A DNA stretch of 64,000 bases from Mycobacterium sp. ACS4054 (GCF_001667275.1 NZ_LZHV01000064.1:47745-111744), one strand, 5' to 3'; shown: positions 1 through 9,521, counted from the stretch's first letter. Numbers and translations are program-made. The notes: generated from the letters alone by a model not told the origin.

Positions 1-673
1 CCGCGTCGAGGGTGTCGACCTCGACCATGATGTGCACCAGGCGAGGGTCGCGCATGTGTGCGGCCGGCACGATCGCCAGGCTGTGGTGGCGCTCGTTGAT
101 CCCGAGGAAGCGAACCCGCACCGGGCCGAACTCCTTCGGCAGCGGCACCCGGAACGCGCCGCGGGAACGGAAGCCGAGGATCTCGGTGTAGAAGTCGAAC
201 ACGCCGCCCGGATCCATCGCGGGCACGACGACGTGGCCCATCCCCTGATCGCCGGTGACGAACCGCGCGCCGAACGGGGTGATCACCGGGCTGTGATCGA
301 GCACCGCGCCGTGGAAAACCTCGAGCGTGGTGCCCGCCGGGTCCTCGAAACTGATCACCTCTTCCACCCGGCGGGCCTCGGCGTCGTCGACGGACAGCTG
401 CTTGAACGGCACCCCCGCGCGGTCGAGCGTCGCCTTGACCCGCTGCAGCGCCGGGTGGTCGCGCACCTCCCAGCCGATGGTGAGCACCCGGTCGGTCTCA
501 CCCGGCACCACGATCAATCGCGCCGCCCGCTCGTCCATCCGCAGGTAGAGCGCCTCGGGGTCGGGGCCCTTACCCTCGGCGAAACCCAGGACGCCGAAGG
601 CGAATTGCCGCCAGCGGTCGATGTCGTTGGTCGAAATGGTGATGTAGCCCAGGCTTTTCAGGTCGGTCAACAT
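1..673 (-). CDS. Extradiol ring-cleavage dioxygenase (HsaC/BphC-like), 3' end outside the window
   Basis: A type I extradiol dioxygenase of the vicinal-oxygen-chelate fold, which opens catechol-like rings next to the hydroxyls using Fe(II). The 224 visible residues begin MLTDLKSLGY and contain two glyoxalase-like modules. The first metal-ligand His is in GDQGMGHVVV (H147), the second in ERHHSLA (about H196); the Glu ligand would lie beyond the window edge. The sequence resembles HsaC of the cholesterol pathway but differs enough to be a paralogue, so the substrate is unknown. It starts 6 bp after the HsaA-like hydroxylase, so the two are probably co-transcribed and act in sequence (hydroxylation, then ring opening). 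Confidence 0.85.
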   Translation of the reverse strand, partial: MLTDLKSLGYITISTNDIDRWRQFAFGVLGFAEGKGPDPEALYLRMDERAARLIVVPGETDRVLTIGWEVRDHPALQRVKATLDRAGVPFKQLSVDDAEARRVEEVISFEDPAGTTLEVFHGAVLDHSPVITPFGARFVTGDQGMGHVVVPAMDPGGVFDFYTEILGFRSRGAFRVPLPKEFGPVRVRFLGINERHHSLAIVPAAHMRDPRLVHIMVEVDTLDA

Positions 674-679
674 CTGCTC

Positions 680-1864
680 CTAGATCAAGGCCCGCAGCGG
701 GCCCTCGGGCGGTTCGATGCCCAGCGAACTCAGCGCCGACGCGTGATAGGTGGTGCCCGGCATGTGGATGGCGTGCAGCTGGCCGACGTGCACGTCGCGC
801 CAATAACGTTGCAGCGGCTTGTCCATGCGGGCCGCGTTGCCGCCCGAGCGGGCGAAGATCTCGTCGACCGCCGACACCGCGCGCCACACCGCGCGGATCT
901 GGGTGCGCCGGCCGGCCGCGCGGTCGGCGAACGACACCTCCTTGCCGGCGGCGACCATGTCGTAGATCCGGTCGGCGTTGGCCAGCAGTTCCTGGCGGGC
1001 GGCGTTGATGTCGGCGGCGGCCTCGCCGATGGCGAACATGACGTAGGGGTCGTCCTTGATCGCGGTTCCGGTGGCGCCGACGCGCTCGCGTTGGTAGTCG
1101 AGGTGCGCGGCCAGCGCCCCCTCGGCGATGCCGATGGTGGCCGCCGAGATGCCCAGCGGGAACATCGTCGACCACGGCATCAGGTAGAGCGGTTCGGTCA
1201 TGCCTGCCTCGCGCTGGGCGGTGCCGTCCATCACCTTCGTCGCGTCCATCGTCCGATACGACGGGACGAAGGCGTCCTTGACGATGACGTCCTTGGATCC
1301 GGTTCCCCGCAACCCCACCACATTCCACGAGTCCTCGACGATCTCGTAGTCCTTGCGGGGCAGGATCATGTGCAGCATCTGGGGCGGCATGATCGGTATG
1401 CCCTTTTCGTCGCCGAGCATCGCGCCGAGGATGATCCAGTCGCAGTGGTCGGTGCCCGAGCTGAACTGCCAGCGGCCGTTGAAGATGTAGCCACCGTCGA
1501 CGGGTTTGGCCACCCCCTGCGGCGCGTAGGGCGAGGCCATCCAGGTGTCGACGTCGTCGGCCCAGATCTCGGCGGCGACTTTGGGGTCCGCGTACGCCAA
1601 CTGATAGGGGTGCACGCCGACCACGCCGACGATCCAGCCGGCCGCGGGGTCCAGCGCAGCGGTCGCCATCGTCGTCTCGGCGAACTCGCGGGGGTGCGCC
1701 TCGAAGCCTTGGTATTGCTTGGTTTGCAGCAGCCGGATCAGGCCCGCGCCCTTCATCAGCTTGACCGTGTCATCGGTCAGCCGCCCGATCCGCTCGGCCT
1801 CGGCGGCCTGGTCGCGCAACTGATCAGCCATCGCCACGACCCGGTCGAGTACCCGTTCGCTCAT
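680..1864 (-). CDS. HsaA-like flavin-dependent aromatic/steroid monooxygenase
   Basis: A 394-residue protein of the acyl-CoA dehydrogenase fold (Acyl-CoA_dh_2 type), in the group that contains HsaA, the oxygenase that adds a second hydroxyl to the steroid A ring using reduced flavin. Recognisable HsaA-like stretches are SSGTDHCDW, VVGLRGTGSKDVIVKDAFVP and RYWRDVHVGQLHA, with full length for the family. It precedes the extradiol dioxygenase in the same transcription unit, which fits a catechol-forming hydroxylase feeding the ring-cleaving enzyme. No flavin reductase (HsaB-like) is visible nearby, so reduced flavin would have to come from elsewhere. The phenolic substrate is not known. Confidence 0.85.
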   Translation of the reverse strand: MSERVLDRVVAMADQLRDQAAEAERIGRLTDDTVKLMKGAGLIRLLQTKQYQGFEAHPREFAETTMATAALDPAAGWIVGVVGVHPYQLAYADPKVAAEIWADDVDTWMASPYAPQGVAKPVDGGYIFNGRWQFSSGTDHCDWIILGAMLGDEKGIPIMPPQMLHMILPRKDYEIVEDSWNVVGLRGTGSKDVIVKDAFVPSYRTMDATKVMDGTAQREAGMTEPLYLMPWSTMFPLGISAATIGIAEGALAAHLDYQRERVGATGTAIKDDPYVMFAIGEAAADINAARQELLANADRIYDMVAAGKEVSFADRAAGRRTQIRAVWRAVSAVDEIFARSGGNAARMDKPLQRYWRDVHVGQLHAIHMPGTTYHASALSSLGIEPPEGPLRALI

Positions 1865-1870
1865 GTTGGT

Positions 1871-1899
1871 TCCTTACGTCTGGGGGCTTAGTAATGGTC
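1871..1899. promoter_or_regulatory. 29-nt element shared with 9816-9844 (copy A)
   Basis: The stretch matches 9816-9844 at 25 of 29 positions; the identical blocks are TCCT, ACGT, TGGGGG, TTAGTA and TGGTC, separated by single mismatches. Similarity fades through about 1907. It lies 7 bp upstream of the HsaA-like start, and the divergent Baeyer-Villiger gene starts about 170 bp away on its other side. A shared regulator site or promoter core is the likely meaning; it has no obvious dyad. Confidence 0.55.
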
Positions 1900-2066
1900 T
1901 ACCGCAGTTCGTGCCCCAGCCGAAGCCCTTCCCGATGAGCGGGCGAAAAAGCGGTCGCCATTGACTACACGACGTGGCGCTCGCGGGCCGGGACGGGTCA
2001 CCTCAGTGTCCGGTGACCGGGAATCGGTCTCCGCGATCGGGGTGGTACGGCATAACGTCCCTGCCC

Positions 2067-3677
2067 GTGAGTAGCGCGGAGCCGGTCGACGTTGTCGTGG
2101 TCGGCGCCGGGTTCGCCGGCCTCTACGCCCTGCACAAGCTCCGCAGTCGGGGACTGTCCGTGCGGGTCCTCGAGGCGGCGCCGGAGCTGGGCGGCACCTG
2201 GTACTACAACCGCTATCCGGGCGCGCGCTGCGACGTCGAAAGCGTCGATTACTGCTATTCGTTCTCCGATGAATTGCAGCAAGAGTGGAACTGGACCGAG
2301 AAATACGCGACCCAGGCGGAGATCCTCGCGTATTTGAACTGGGTGGCCGACAAACTCGACCTGCGCCGCGACATCACATTTCGCACCCGCGTCGTGTCCT
2401 GCGCACTAGACGAAACCACGCTGCGCTGGGGTATCACCACCGACGGCGGTGACGTGCTGTCCGCCCGCTTTTGTCTGATGGCGACGGGCCCGCTGTCAGC
2501 GGCGCTGACGCCCAACTTCCGCGGCCTCGATTCGTTCGCGGGCGAGATCTACCACACCGCCGCGTGGCCGAAGCATGCCGTCGATTTCACGGCAAAGCGG
2601 GTCGCCGTCATCGGCACCGGTTCGTCTGGCATTCAATCGATTCCGATCATCGCCGAACACGCCGAACATCTCTTCGTCTTCCAGCGCACGCCCAACTACA
2701 GTGTCCCGGCCGGCAACAAGCCGTTGAGCGAAACCGAACTCGCCGACATCAAGGCGAACTACGCCGAACGGCGGCGGCTCTCGTGGCGCAGCGGCGGCGG
2801 GTCACCGCACATTACGGCGCCGAAGCCGACGATGGAGCTCACGCCGGAGGAACGTCGGGCGGCGTTCGAGAAGCGTTGGCGGCTGGGCGGTGTGCTGTTC
2901 TCGAAGACGTTCCCCGACCAGATGACCGACCTGACGGCCAACGACGAGGCCCGACAGTTCTACGAGGAGAAGGTGCGCGCGGTCATCGACGACCCTGCGC
3001 TGGCCGACCTGCTCATTCCCAATGATCACCCGATCGGCACGAAGCGGATCTGCACCGACAGCAACTACTTCAGCACCTTCAACCGGCCGAACGTGTCGCT
3101 GATCAGCGTGCGTGACACACCGATCGAATCCGTGGACACCAACGGGATCGCAACCGCCGGCGCGCACTACGACGTCGACATGATCGTGCTGGCAACGGGT
3201 TTCGACGCCCTCACCGGTGCATTGGCCAAGATCGACATCATCGGGCGCGGCGGTCGTCGATTGCGCGACGACTGGGCGCAAGGGCCGCGCACGTACCTGG
3301 GGCTGGGCGTCGACGGATTCCCCAACCTGTTCCTGATCTCCGGTCCCGGGGCGCCCGCCGTGCTGGCGAACATGGTGCTACATGCCGAGGCGCAGGTGAA
3401 TTGGATAGCCGCGGCGATTGCTTACCTCGATGACCACGGGCTGGCCGCGATCGAGGCGACCCGCGATGCCGTCGACGGCTGGGGAGCCGAATGCGCCCGA
3501 CTCGCCGACGCCACGTTGTTCACCAAGGCGGAGTCCTGGTACATGGGCGCGAACGTGCCCGGAAAGCCAAGGGGATTCATGCTATTCGTCGGCGGCTTCG
3601 CCACTTATAACGACATCTGCGCCGAGGTGGCCGGGGCCGGGTACCGGGGCTTCGATCTGATTAAGGGGCCACGATGA
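2067..3677 (+). CDS. Flavin-containing Baeyer-Villiger monooxygenase
   Basis: A class B flavoprotein monooxygenase expected to insert oxygen next to a ketone (or aldehyde) using FAD and NADPH. An FAD-binding GAGFAG motif sits at the N-terminus (about residues 13-18), the Baeyer-Villiger fingerprint FAGEIYHTAAWP at about 157-168 with its His present, and the NADPH-binding GTGSSGIQ follows. I prefer the GTG at 2067 (536 residues), because it places the Rossmann strand where the family has it; an in-frame start at 1974 would add 31 unconserved residues. Its stop overlaps the next start (ATGA), so it is translationally coupled to the SDR. It is closely related to the second BVMO at 29508. Substrate unknown. 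Confidence 0.88.
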   Translation: MSSAEPVDVVVVGAGFAGLYALHKLRSRGLSVRVLEAAPELGGTWYYNRYPGARCDVESVDYCYSFSDELQQEWNWTEKYATQAEILAYLNWVADKLDLRRDITFRTRVVSCALDETTLRWGITTDGGDVLSARFCLMATGPLSAALTPNFRGLDSFAGEIYHTAAWPKHAVDFTAKRVAVIGTGSSGIQSIPIIAEHAEHLFVFQRTPNYSVPAGNKPLSETELADIKANYAERRRLSWRSGGGSPHITAPKPTMELTPEERRAAFEKRWRLGGVLFSKTFPDQMTDLTANDEARQFYEEKVRAVIDDPALADLLIPNDHPIGTKRICTDSNYFSTFNRPNVSLISVRDTPIESVDTNGIATAGAHYDVDMIVLATGFDALTGALAKIDIIGRGGRRLRDDWAQGPRTYLGLGVDGFPNLFLISGPGAPAVLANMVLHAEAQVNWIAAAIAYLDDHGLAAIEATRDAVDGWGAECARLADATLFTKAESWYMGANVPGKPRGFMLFVGGFATYNDICAEVAGAGYRGFDLIKGPR

Positions 3678-4474
3678 CGAGACTGCTTGGCAAGGTAGTG
3701 CTGGTGACCGGCGCCGCCAAGGGAACGGGACGGGTGCATTGTCAGCGCTTCGCCGACGAGGGCGCAAATGTGATCGCGCTCGATGCCGCCCCAGCGAGCG
3801 ACGAGTTGCTCGCAACCGCAAGGGATGTCGAAAGCCGTGGCCGACGCTGCGTGACGGGCGTTGCCGACGTGAGTGATCTGGATGCTGTTACCGACGCCGT
3901 AGCCAATGGCGTCACGGCGCTGGGGCGCCTCGACACCATCATCGCGAACGCCGGAATCCACATAGCGGGCGGACGAACATGGGAACTCGACCCCCGGGAC
4001 TGGCATCGCACGCTCGACATCAACCTGACCGGCGTATGGCACACGGTCAAGGCCGGCGTACCGCACATGGGCCATGGGGGCTCCATCGTGATCATCAGTT
4101 CCACCAATGGTCTTCGCGGGACGCCCAATTCCGCGCATTACACCGCGAGCAAGCACGCGGTGGTCGGGCTGGCGCGCACCCTCGCGAACGAGCTCGGACC
4201 GTCCGGCGTCCGGGTCAACACGGTTCATCCCGGGCCGGTCGCCACCCCGATGGTGCTCAACGAGAATACGTTTCGACGCTTACGCCCGGATCTCAAGAAC
4301 CCGACCGCCGCCGATGCCGCGGAAGTCTTCCGGGCGCGCAACCTGCTGCCGGTGCCTTGGGTTGAGCCCGTCGACGTCGCCAACGCGGTGGTGTTCCTGG
4401 CCTCCGAGGAGGGCCGCTACATCACGGGCACCCAGCTCGTCGTCGACGCCGGCCTCTCGCAGAAGGCGACATGA
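3674..4474 (+). CDS. Mycofactocin-type short-chain dehydrogenase/reductase
   Basis: A 266-residue classical SDR. The nucleotide-binding TGAAKGTG is at the N-terminus, then NAG, then the catalytic Ser in VIISSTNG and the YTASK active-site motif. The N-terminal GKVVLVTGAAKGTGR and the NLTGVWHTVKAGVPH stretch resemble the mycofactocin-coupled SDR subfamily, in which NAD is thought to stay bound and electrons pass to mycofactocin. It overlaps both neighbours by 4 bp. Likely role: oxidise an alcohol to the ketone used by the upstream BVMO, or the alcohol released later. Substrate not determinable. Confidence 0.88.
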   Translation: MTRLLGKVVLVTGAAKGTGRVHCQRFADEGANVIALDAAPASDELLATARDVESRGRRCVTGVADVSDLDAVTDAVANGVTALGRLDTIIANAGIHIAGGRTWELDPRDWHRTLDINLTGVWHTVKAGVPHMGHGGSIVIISSTNGLRGTPNSAHYTASKHAVVGLARTLANELGPSGVRVNTVHPGPVATPMVLNENTFRRLRPDLKNPTAADAAEVFRARNLLPVPWVEPVDVANAVVFLASEEGRYITGTQLVVDAGLSQKAT

Positions 4475-5067
4475 CCGAAACCGACGGCGGCGGCGCACCG
4501 GCGTATGAACCGCTCGCCCAGTCCGTTCGGCGACTGATCGACGCGACGATCCGCACCGAGGCCGGCGCCGCCGCCGTTATGTCGGCGAAGGCGCACATTG
4601 ATTGCGCGGTAGAGCAATTGAGCGAAAGCCTCATGCCGGGCTCGTTCGCTATGCGTGATCGGTCCGACGGACAACCCGTCACCTCCGGCAACGTGATGAT
4701 CGGCGCGCGGAACCCGTTCGCACCTCCGTTGGTGATTCACCGCGGCGCCGACGGCGCCGTGTGGACGGAGATCACACTGGGCGCCGCTTACGAGGGGCCC
4801 CCGGGGCACGTCCATGGCGGAGTGTGCGCGATGGTCCTCGACCACATCCTGGGCGCGACCGCGCACGAACCCGGTCGACCTGCCTACACCGGCATGCTCA
4901 CGCTGCGCTATGTCCGGGGGACGCCGTTGGGTCTGGTGCGGGCAGAAGCGTGGGTCGACCGTGTCGAGGGCGTGAAAACCTTCGCGAAGGGACAGATCAC
5001 CGATGGCCAGGGAATCACGGTCAGTGCGGAGGGCGTGTTCATCAAGCCGCGCGGTGACCGTGACTGA
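4471..5067 (+). CDS. PaaI-type hotdog thioesterase
   Basis: A 198-residue single-hotdog protein. The motif PGHVHGGVCAMVLDHILG is the typical PaaI/acyl-CoA thioesterase helix with the HGG turn, and the following strand YTGMLTLRYVRGTPLG matches the family. About 90 residues precede the hotdog core, longer than the smallest members. It overlaps the SDR stop by 4 bp, making a BVMO-SDR-thioesterase operon, so it may release a CoA ester made or consumed in that pathway. It converges with the P-type ATPase gene 5 bp downstream. Confidence 0.82.
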   Translation: MTETDGGGAPAYEPLAQSVRRLIDATIRTEAGAAAVMSAKAHIDCAVEQLSESLMPGSFAMRDRSDGQPVTSGNVMIGARNPFAPPLVIHRGADGAVWTEITLGAAYEGPPGHVHGGVCAMVLDHILGATAHEPGRPAYTGMLTLRYVRGTPLGLVRAEAWVDRVEGVKTFAKGQITDGQGITVSAEGVFIKPRGDRD

Positions 5068-5072
5068 GGAGC

Positions 5073-8000
5073 TCACGGGCGATCGGTGACGGGCTCTGCC
5101 GAAATCCGATGCTGGTGTTGGTCCACCAATTTCAGTGCACGCGCGGCCTTCGCGGGAGCCATCAGGACCGCGGTATGCGGCGCCCGGGATCCGCTGTGCT
5201 GCGGGGGTTGTGGGGACTCGGCAGGCTCGTGCGGTTCCGTGTCATCGGTGTGCGGTGAGTCTTCGTCCCGGCGGCCCGAGCGCAACCGATTCGTGGCGGC
5301 GACGGCGAGGACGGCGGCCGTGGCGGTGCCCAGCCCCTGGGCCCAGCCCAACGGGCCGACCGGGGTGCAGCCCAGAAGTTGGCTGATCCCCGGGGTGCTG
5401 ATCATCGCGGTGAACGCGGCGAAGGAGCCCGCGGCGGTGAGTAGCACCAGGGGCGCGTGCGAATCGACCACGGTCTGGCCCAGCTCGACCGCGACCAGCG
5501 AGATCAACGCGACGGTGGAGGCCCGTTGCGGTAGCCCGGTGACCGACGCCATCATCCAGGCCGTCGTGGCGGCGGTGGCGGTGAGTGCCCCGCGCGCCGC
5601 CACCGCTCGCCGTAGGGCCCGTTCGTCGATGCCGCGCCCGACGCGCTGGACCGGCCCCGCCGGGGTGCTGACGGCGACCGCGGTCGCGGGCAGCGCGTCG
5701 GTGAGCATGTTGATCAGCAGCAACTGCCGGGTGTTCAGCGGTGAGGTGCCGGTGAGCGCCGTGCCGATGACCGAGAAGATCACCTCCCCGGCGTTGCCGC
5801 CGAGCAGGCCCGCGACGGCCGCCTGGACCCCGCGCCACAGGCGGCGTCCCTCGTCGATGGCGGCCACCAGCGTCTCGATGCGGCCGTCCGTGAGGACCAG
5901 GTCGGCGGTCGTGTGGGCGGAGTCGCTGCCGCGCGCGACCACACCGACGCCGACGCTGGCCGCCCGGATCGCGGCGGCGTCGTTGGCGCCGTCGCCGACC
6001 ATGGCGCACACGCGCCCGGCGCGCTCGAGCGTCTGGACCACCTGCACCTTGTTCTCCGGCGACATGCGGGCGAAGATCACCCGCTCGGAAACCGCGCGCT
6101 GCTGATCCGGGCGCGACAGCGCGTTCCATTCGGACCCGGTGATCACCTGGTCGGCGCTCACCGATACCCCCAGTTCGCGGGCGATCGCGGTGGCGGTGAC
6201 GGGGTGGTCGCCGGTGATCAACCGGATCGCCACGCCCCGCTCGGCCAGGTCGGCCAGCAACTGCGGCGCCTGCGGGCGGGGGGTGTCCGAGAGCCCCAGG
6301 AATCCGGTCAGCGTCAGCCCGGCGCCGCACAGTTCGGTGATGCGGTCGGGGTCCTTCCGCAACGACCGGGCCTGTTGCGCGCTCAGGCGGCGTTGCGCCA
6401 CGGCGATCGTCCGCAGCCCCGCGGTCGTCAGGGCCGCGACCGCGTCGTGCACCTGCGGGCCCGCTTCCCGGCACGCCGCCAGGACCACTTCCGGCGCGCC
6501 CTTGACGGTCAGCGCAGTGCCCGTCACCGACGCCGAGAACGCCCTGCCGGACCGGAACGGCAGGTGCGCGTCGGCCGCGGGTCGGATAGCGGACCCCGCC
6601 ACCGCGTCCGCCGCCTTGACGATGGCTTCGTCGGTGGCGTGCACGTGGGGATTGCCGTCGTCCGCTGGTGCGGCCTGGGCGGCGCACCGCAGGACGTCGT
6701 CGCGGGAATGGCCCGCCACCGGGTGAACCTCCGCGACGCGCAGGCGGTTCTCGCTCAGCGTTCCGGTCTTGTCGAAGCAGACCACCTCGACGCGGCCAAG
6801 CGCCTCGGCCGCGCGCGGCACCCGCACCAGCGCCCCGCATTCGCCCAGCCGCTGCGCCGACGCGGATTGGGCGAGGGTGGCCATCAGCGGCATGCCCTCG
6901 GGGACGGCCGCCACCGCGACGGCGATGGCGCTGCCGAGGGCTTGGCGCAGGCCGCCGGCGCGCAGCAGGCCGAGCGCACCGACCAGGATGCCGCCGCCCG
7001 CGCTGAACGGGAACGCGCGGCTCATCAGCTGGCTGAGTTGGTGGTGCAGGCCGACGGTCGGCAGCTCGCCGGACGCCAGTTCGGCCGCGCGGCGGCTCTG
7101 GGTGTCGGCCCCGACGGCGGTCACCAGCGCGACCGCGGTGCCGGCCACCACGGTGGTGCCGGCGTAGATCATGCAGCGGCGCTCGGCCAGTTCGGCCCCG
7201 GGGGTGGCCTCGACCTGCTTCTGGACCGACAAAGATTCACCGGTCAGCGACGATTCGTCGACCTCGAGGTCGTGCGCCTCGATCACCCGGGCGTCGGCGG
7301 GCACCACCTCGTCGCTGCGCACCTCGATCACGTCGCCGGGCCGCAGCTGTTCGATGACGACCTCTCGGTAGCCGGACCCCTCGCTGAGGACGCGGGCCGG
7401 TGGGGTCTGCTGAGCGAGCAGGCGGTTCAGCCGGTTCTCGGCCCGAAGCTGTTGGGCCGTCGACAGCAACGCGTTCCCGGTCAGCACGGTGCCGACCAGC
7501 ACCGCGTCGGTGGGCGAGCCCAGCACGGCGGTGGCCGCCGAACACAATCCGAGGATCGGCGTCAGCGGGTCACCGGTCAGTTCGGCGACGGCGGCCCGGG
7601 CGAATTCCCACGCCGCGCCGCCCCGTCCCGGTTGGGAGCCGGCAGAACGCTCCTGCGGTTCGTGCAGCGCCGCCAGCACGTCGCGGACCCGCTCGACCGA
7701 CATCGCATGCCACTCGAACGCCGGGGCCGGCCGCGGCACCTGCGCGTGAATCGTGCCGCGGGCCAACAGGTATCCGGACAGCAGTCCCGCGATGCCCCCC
7801 ATGGTCACCGGGCCCGGCCCGCGCAGCCTGCGCACCCCGGGCACCATGAACAACGCGCCCAGCGCCGAAGCGCCCACCGAGATCGCGATGCCCTGCTCGC
7901 TCGCCCTCCTGGCGGCGGGCATCGCGTGCAGCACCCGCCACGCGGCGGCCAGGTCATCCAGCATCAGGTCCGCGTTCCAGGGCGGCGGGCCGTCGGCGTC

Positions 8001-9521
8001 CGGCCTGATGCCCAAGGCCACGTCGGCACCCGAAAGCGCTTGCGCGGCAGTCGATGACACCACCGCGACGGTATGCCCGTCGCGTTGCAGTGCGGACACC
8101 GCGTCGGCGAGTGCGTGGTCGATGCCGTCGTCACCGACGGGGCGGACGTCATCGAACGCGGGCCGCAGGTCGCCGAGCAGGTCGGTATCGACCGACACCA
8201 CACGCGCACCGGAGTCGCGCGCCTGGGTGATCATTGCGGATGCGAGCGGGTGGGGGGCCGGGGCGATGAGCGCCTCGACAACCTCGCCGTCATCCGACGT
8301 GGCGACAACGCTGTGCCAGCCCGCGCCCACGCCCTCGTCGAGCAATTCCTGCGCGCCGGTCCAGGCGCTGAGCAACTCACCGTCGCGCGCGCCGCGCACG
8401 CGCACCACCCGCATCTGCTCGCCACACAGCACGCGCGGATCGATGAGCAATGCGTCCACCGTGTCGAGGCGGCGCAGGCTTTCCGGCCGCAGCGGCAGGA
8501 CCGCGTGCCGGTCCGCCAACCCCCGTCCGAGCGTGGTCGCGAACGCCTCCTGCGACGTGCGCATCGCCTTCGGCGAAGCCGCCAGTGCCGCATTCGAAGC
8601 CATCGTGACGTTGCGGGTGAGCGCACCCGTCAGGCCGATGCCGATCAGCTGTGTCCACGCCACGCGCTTTCCGTGGCGTTCGGTCGGCCCGGCCGGCGCG
8701 GGTACCGGGCGTGGCAGGTGCTGCGACTCCGCCTCGTCGGCGTGACGGGCCAGCTCTGGTTCACAGCGCTCCCATGCCCGCGCGGCGGCCCGGCACTCGG
8801 CGGCTTTGAAGGCCTGCACCGCCAGGTCGACCGAAAGCTTCGCCGGCGACAGCGTGACCACGTGCGCGGCGGTGGCGAACACCGACAACGCGGTGTCCGT
8901 CGCGCCGGAGCCGATCCCCGCCTCGAGCGCACGACGCAGCCACGGTTGATGATTCGCGACCGCCGACACCGCCTCGACGGCGATCGGCGCCGCCGGCAAC
9001 CGCAACGCCCGGCCCGCGACCGCGACCGCGAACCCGGCGGCGTTGACGGCCACCATCGCGCCGCGGGCGGCCAACGGCAGCCCGTCACCGGGCAAGCTGC
9101 GGGACCGCGTGGAATCGACTGCGCCATGGTCCTTTTCGGTGTCATCGAGCACCGTGCACAGCTCGTTCAGCGATACCCCGTCGCCGTCGGTCTCGACAAC
9201 CACCCGCGAAAGCGGGCGGTTCAGGACGACGTTCGTGACGCCGGGGTGCGCGCCCGGCGCGTCGAGGACGGCGCGGCCACGCGCCGCCCCACCCGCGCCG
9301 TGGAGGCCACGCACCTCGATCCACACGCGGCCGTCGCCGCGGCCGCACCGCCGGGTCAGCGTGGAGCGCGAGACCTCGCCCGAGAGCACCTGTGCGCCGA
9401 CCCGGACCGGCAGCGCGACAACATCGAGGCCGGCGATCGCCAGCCTGCCGACCGCGTCGCCGAGTCCCGCGGCGGCGCCGAGTCCCGTCGACACCATCCC
9501 CAGGGGTGAAAGCTGTCGCAC
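5073..9521 (-). CDS. Giant P-type cation-transporting ATPase (CtpH/CtpI-like) with degenerate N-terminal ATPase-like half
   Basis: A protein of about 1,482 residues. The C-terminal half is a complete P-type ATPase: TGES near residue 760, the phosphorylation motif CFDKTGTLSE near 917, GDGANDAA near 1174, then the C-terminal membrane helices. The N-terminal part begins with a short hydrophobic leader and a ferredoxin-like, HMA-type domain without CxxC (ending LSRVVVETDGDG). It is followed by a region (about 350-590) that mimics a second P/N domain with the motif replaced by LLIDPRVL. I prefer the GTG at 9521, with GAAAGGGG 6 nt upstream, over TTG 9527. Resemblance is closest to the mycobacterial CtpH/CtpI group. 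The ion is unknown. Confidence 0.88.
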   Translation of the reverse strand: MRQLSPLGMVSTGLGAAAGLGDAVGRLAIAGLDVVALPVRVGAQVLSGEVSRSTLTRRCGRGDGRVWIEVRGLHGAGGAARGRAVLDAPGAHPGVTNVVLNRPLSRVVVETDGDGVSLNELCTVLDDTEKDHGAVDSTRSRSLPGDGLPLAARGAMVAVNAAGFAVAVAGRALRLPAAPIAVEAVSAVANHQPWLRRALEAGIGSGATDTALSVFATAAHVVTLSPAKLSVDLAVQAFKAAECRAAARAWERCEPELARHADEAESQHLPRPVPAPAGPTERHGKRVAWTQLIGIGLTGALTRNVTMASNAALAASPKAMRTSQEAFATTLGRGLADRHAVLPLRPESLRRLDTVDALLIDPRVLCGEQMRVVRVRGARDGELLSAWTGAQELLDEGVGAGWHSVVATSDDGEVVEALIAPAPHPLASAMITQARDSGARVVSVDTDLLGDLRPAFDDVRPVGDDGIDHALADAVSALQRDGHTVAVVSSTAAQALSGADVALGIRPDADGPPPWNADLMLDDLAAAWRVLHAMPAARRASEQGIAISVGASALGALFMVPGVRRLRGPGPVTMGGIAGLLSGYLLARGTIHAQVPRPAPAFEWHAMSVERVRDVLAALHEPQERSAGSQPGRGGAAWEFARAAVAELTGDPLTPILGLCSAATAVLGSPTDAVLVGTVLTGNALLSTAQQLRAENRLNRLLAQQTPPARVLSEGSGYREVVIEQLRPGDVIEVRSDEVVPADARVIEAHDLEVDESSLTGESLSVQKQVEATPGAELAERRCMIYAGTTVVAGTAVALVTAVGADTQSRRAAELASGELPTVGLHHQLSQLMSRAFPFSAGGGILVGALGLLRAGGLRQALGSAIAVAVAAVPEGMPLMATLAQSASAQRLGECGALVRVPRAAEALGRVEVVCFDKTGTLSENRLRVAEVHPVAGHSRDDVLRCAAQAAPADDGNPHVHATDEAIVKAADAVAGSAIRPAADAHLPFRSGRAFSASVTGTALTVKGAPEVVLAACREAGPQVHDAVAALTTAGLRTIAVAQRRLSAQQARSLRKDPDRITELCGAGLTLTGFLGLSDTPRPQAPQLLADLAERGVAIRLITGDHPVTATAIARELGVSVSADQVITGSEWNALSRPDQQRAVSERVIFARMSPENKVQVVQTLERAGRVCAMVGDGANDAAAIRAASVGVGVVARGSDSAHTTADLVLTDGRIETLVAAIDEGRRLWRGVQAAVAGLLGGNAGEVIFSVIGTALTGTSPLNTRQLLLINMLTDALPATAVAVSTPAGPVQRVGRGIDERALRRAVAARGALTATAATTAWMMASVTGLPQRASTVALISLVAVELGQTVVDSHAPLVLLTAAGSFAAFTAMISTPGISQLLGCTPVGPLGWAQGLGTATAAVLAVAATNRLRSGRRDEDSPHTDDTEPHEPAESPQPPQHSGSRAPHTAVLMAPAKAARALKLVDQHQHRISAEPVTDRP

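Noticed and set aside
32..1891. A 619-codon plus-strand open frame opposite the HsaA/HsaC-like genes
   Set aside because: The minus strand carries two proteins with clear family motifs and tight spacing. The plus-strand product is rich in Arg, His and Val and has no recognisable domain, as expected for the shadow of GC-rich coding DNA.
5086..9509. Several long plus-strand frames inside the P-type ATPase region
   Set aside because: They lie opposite the intact ATPase motifs, have low-complexity Arg/Gly/Gln composition and lack ribosome-binding sites.
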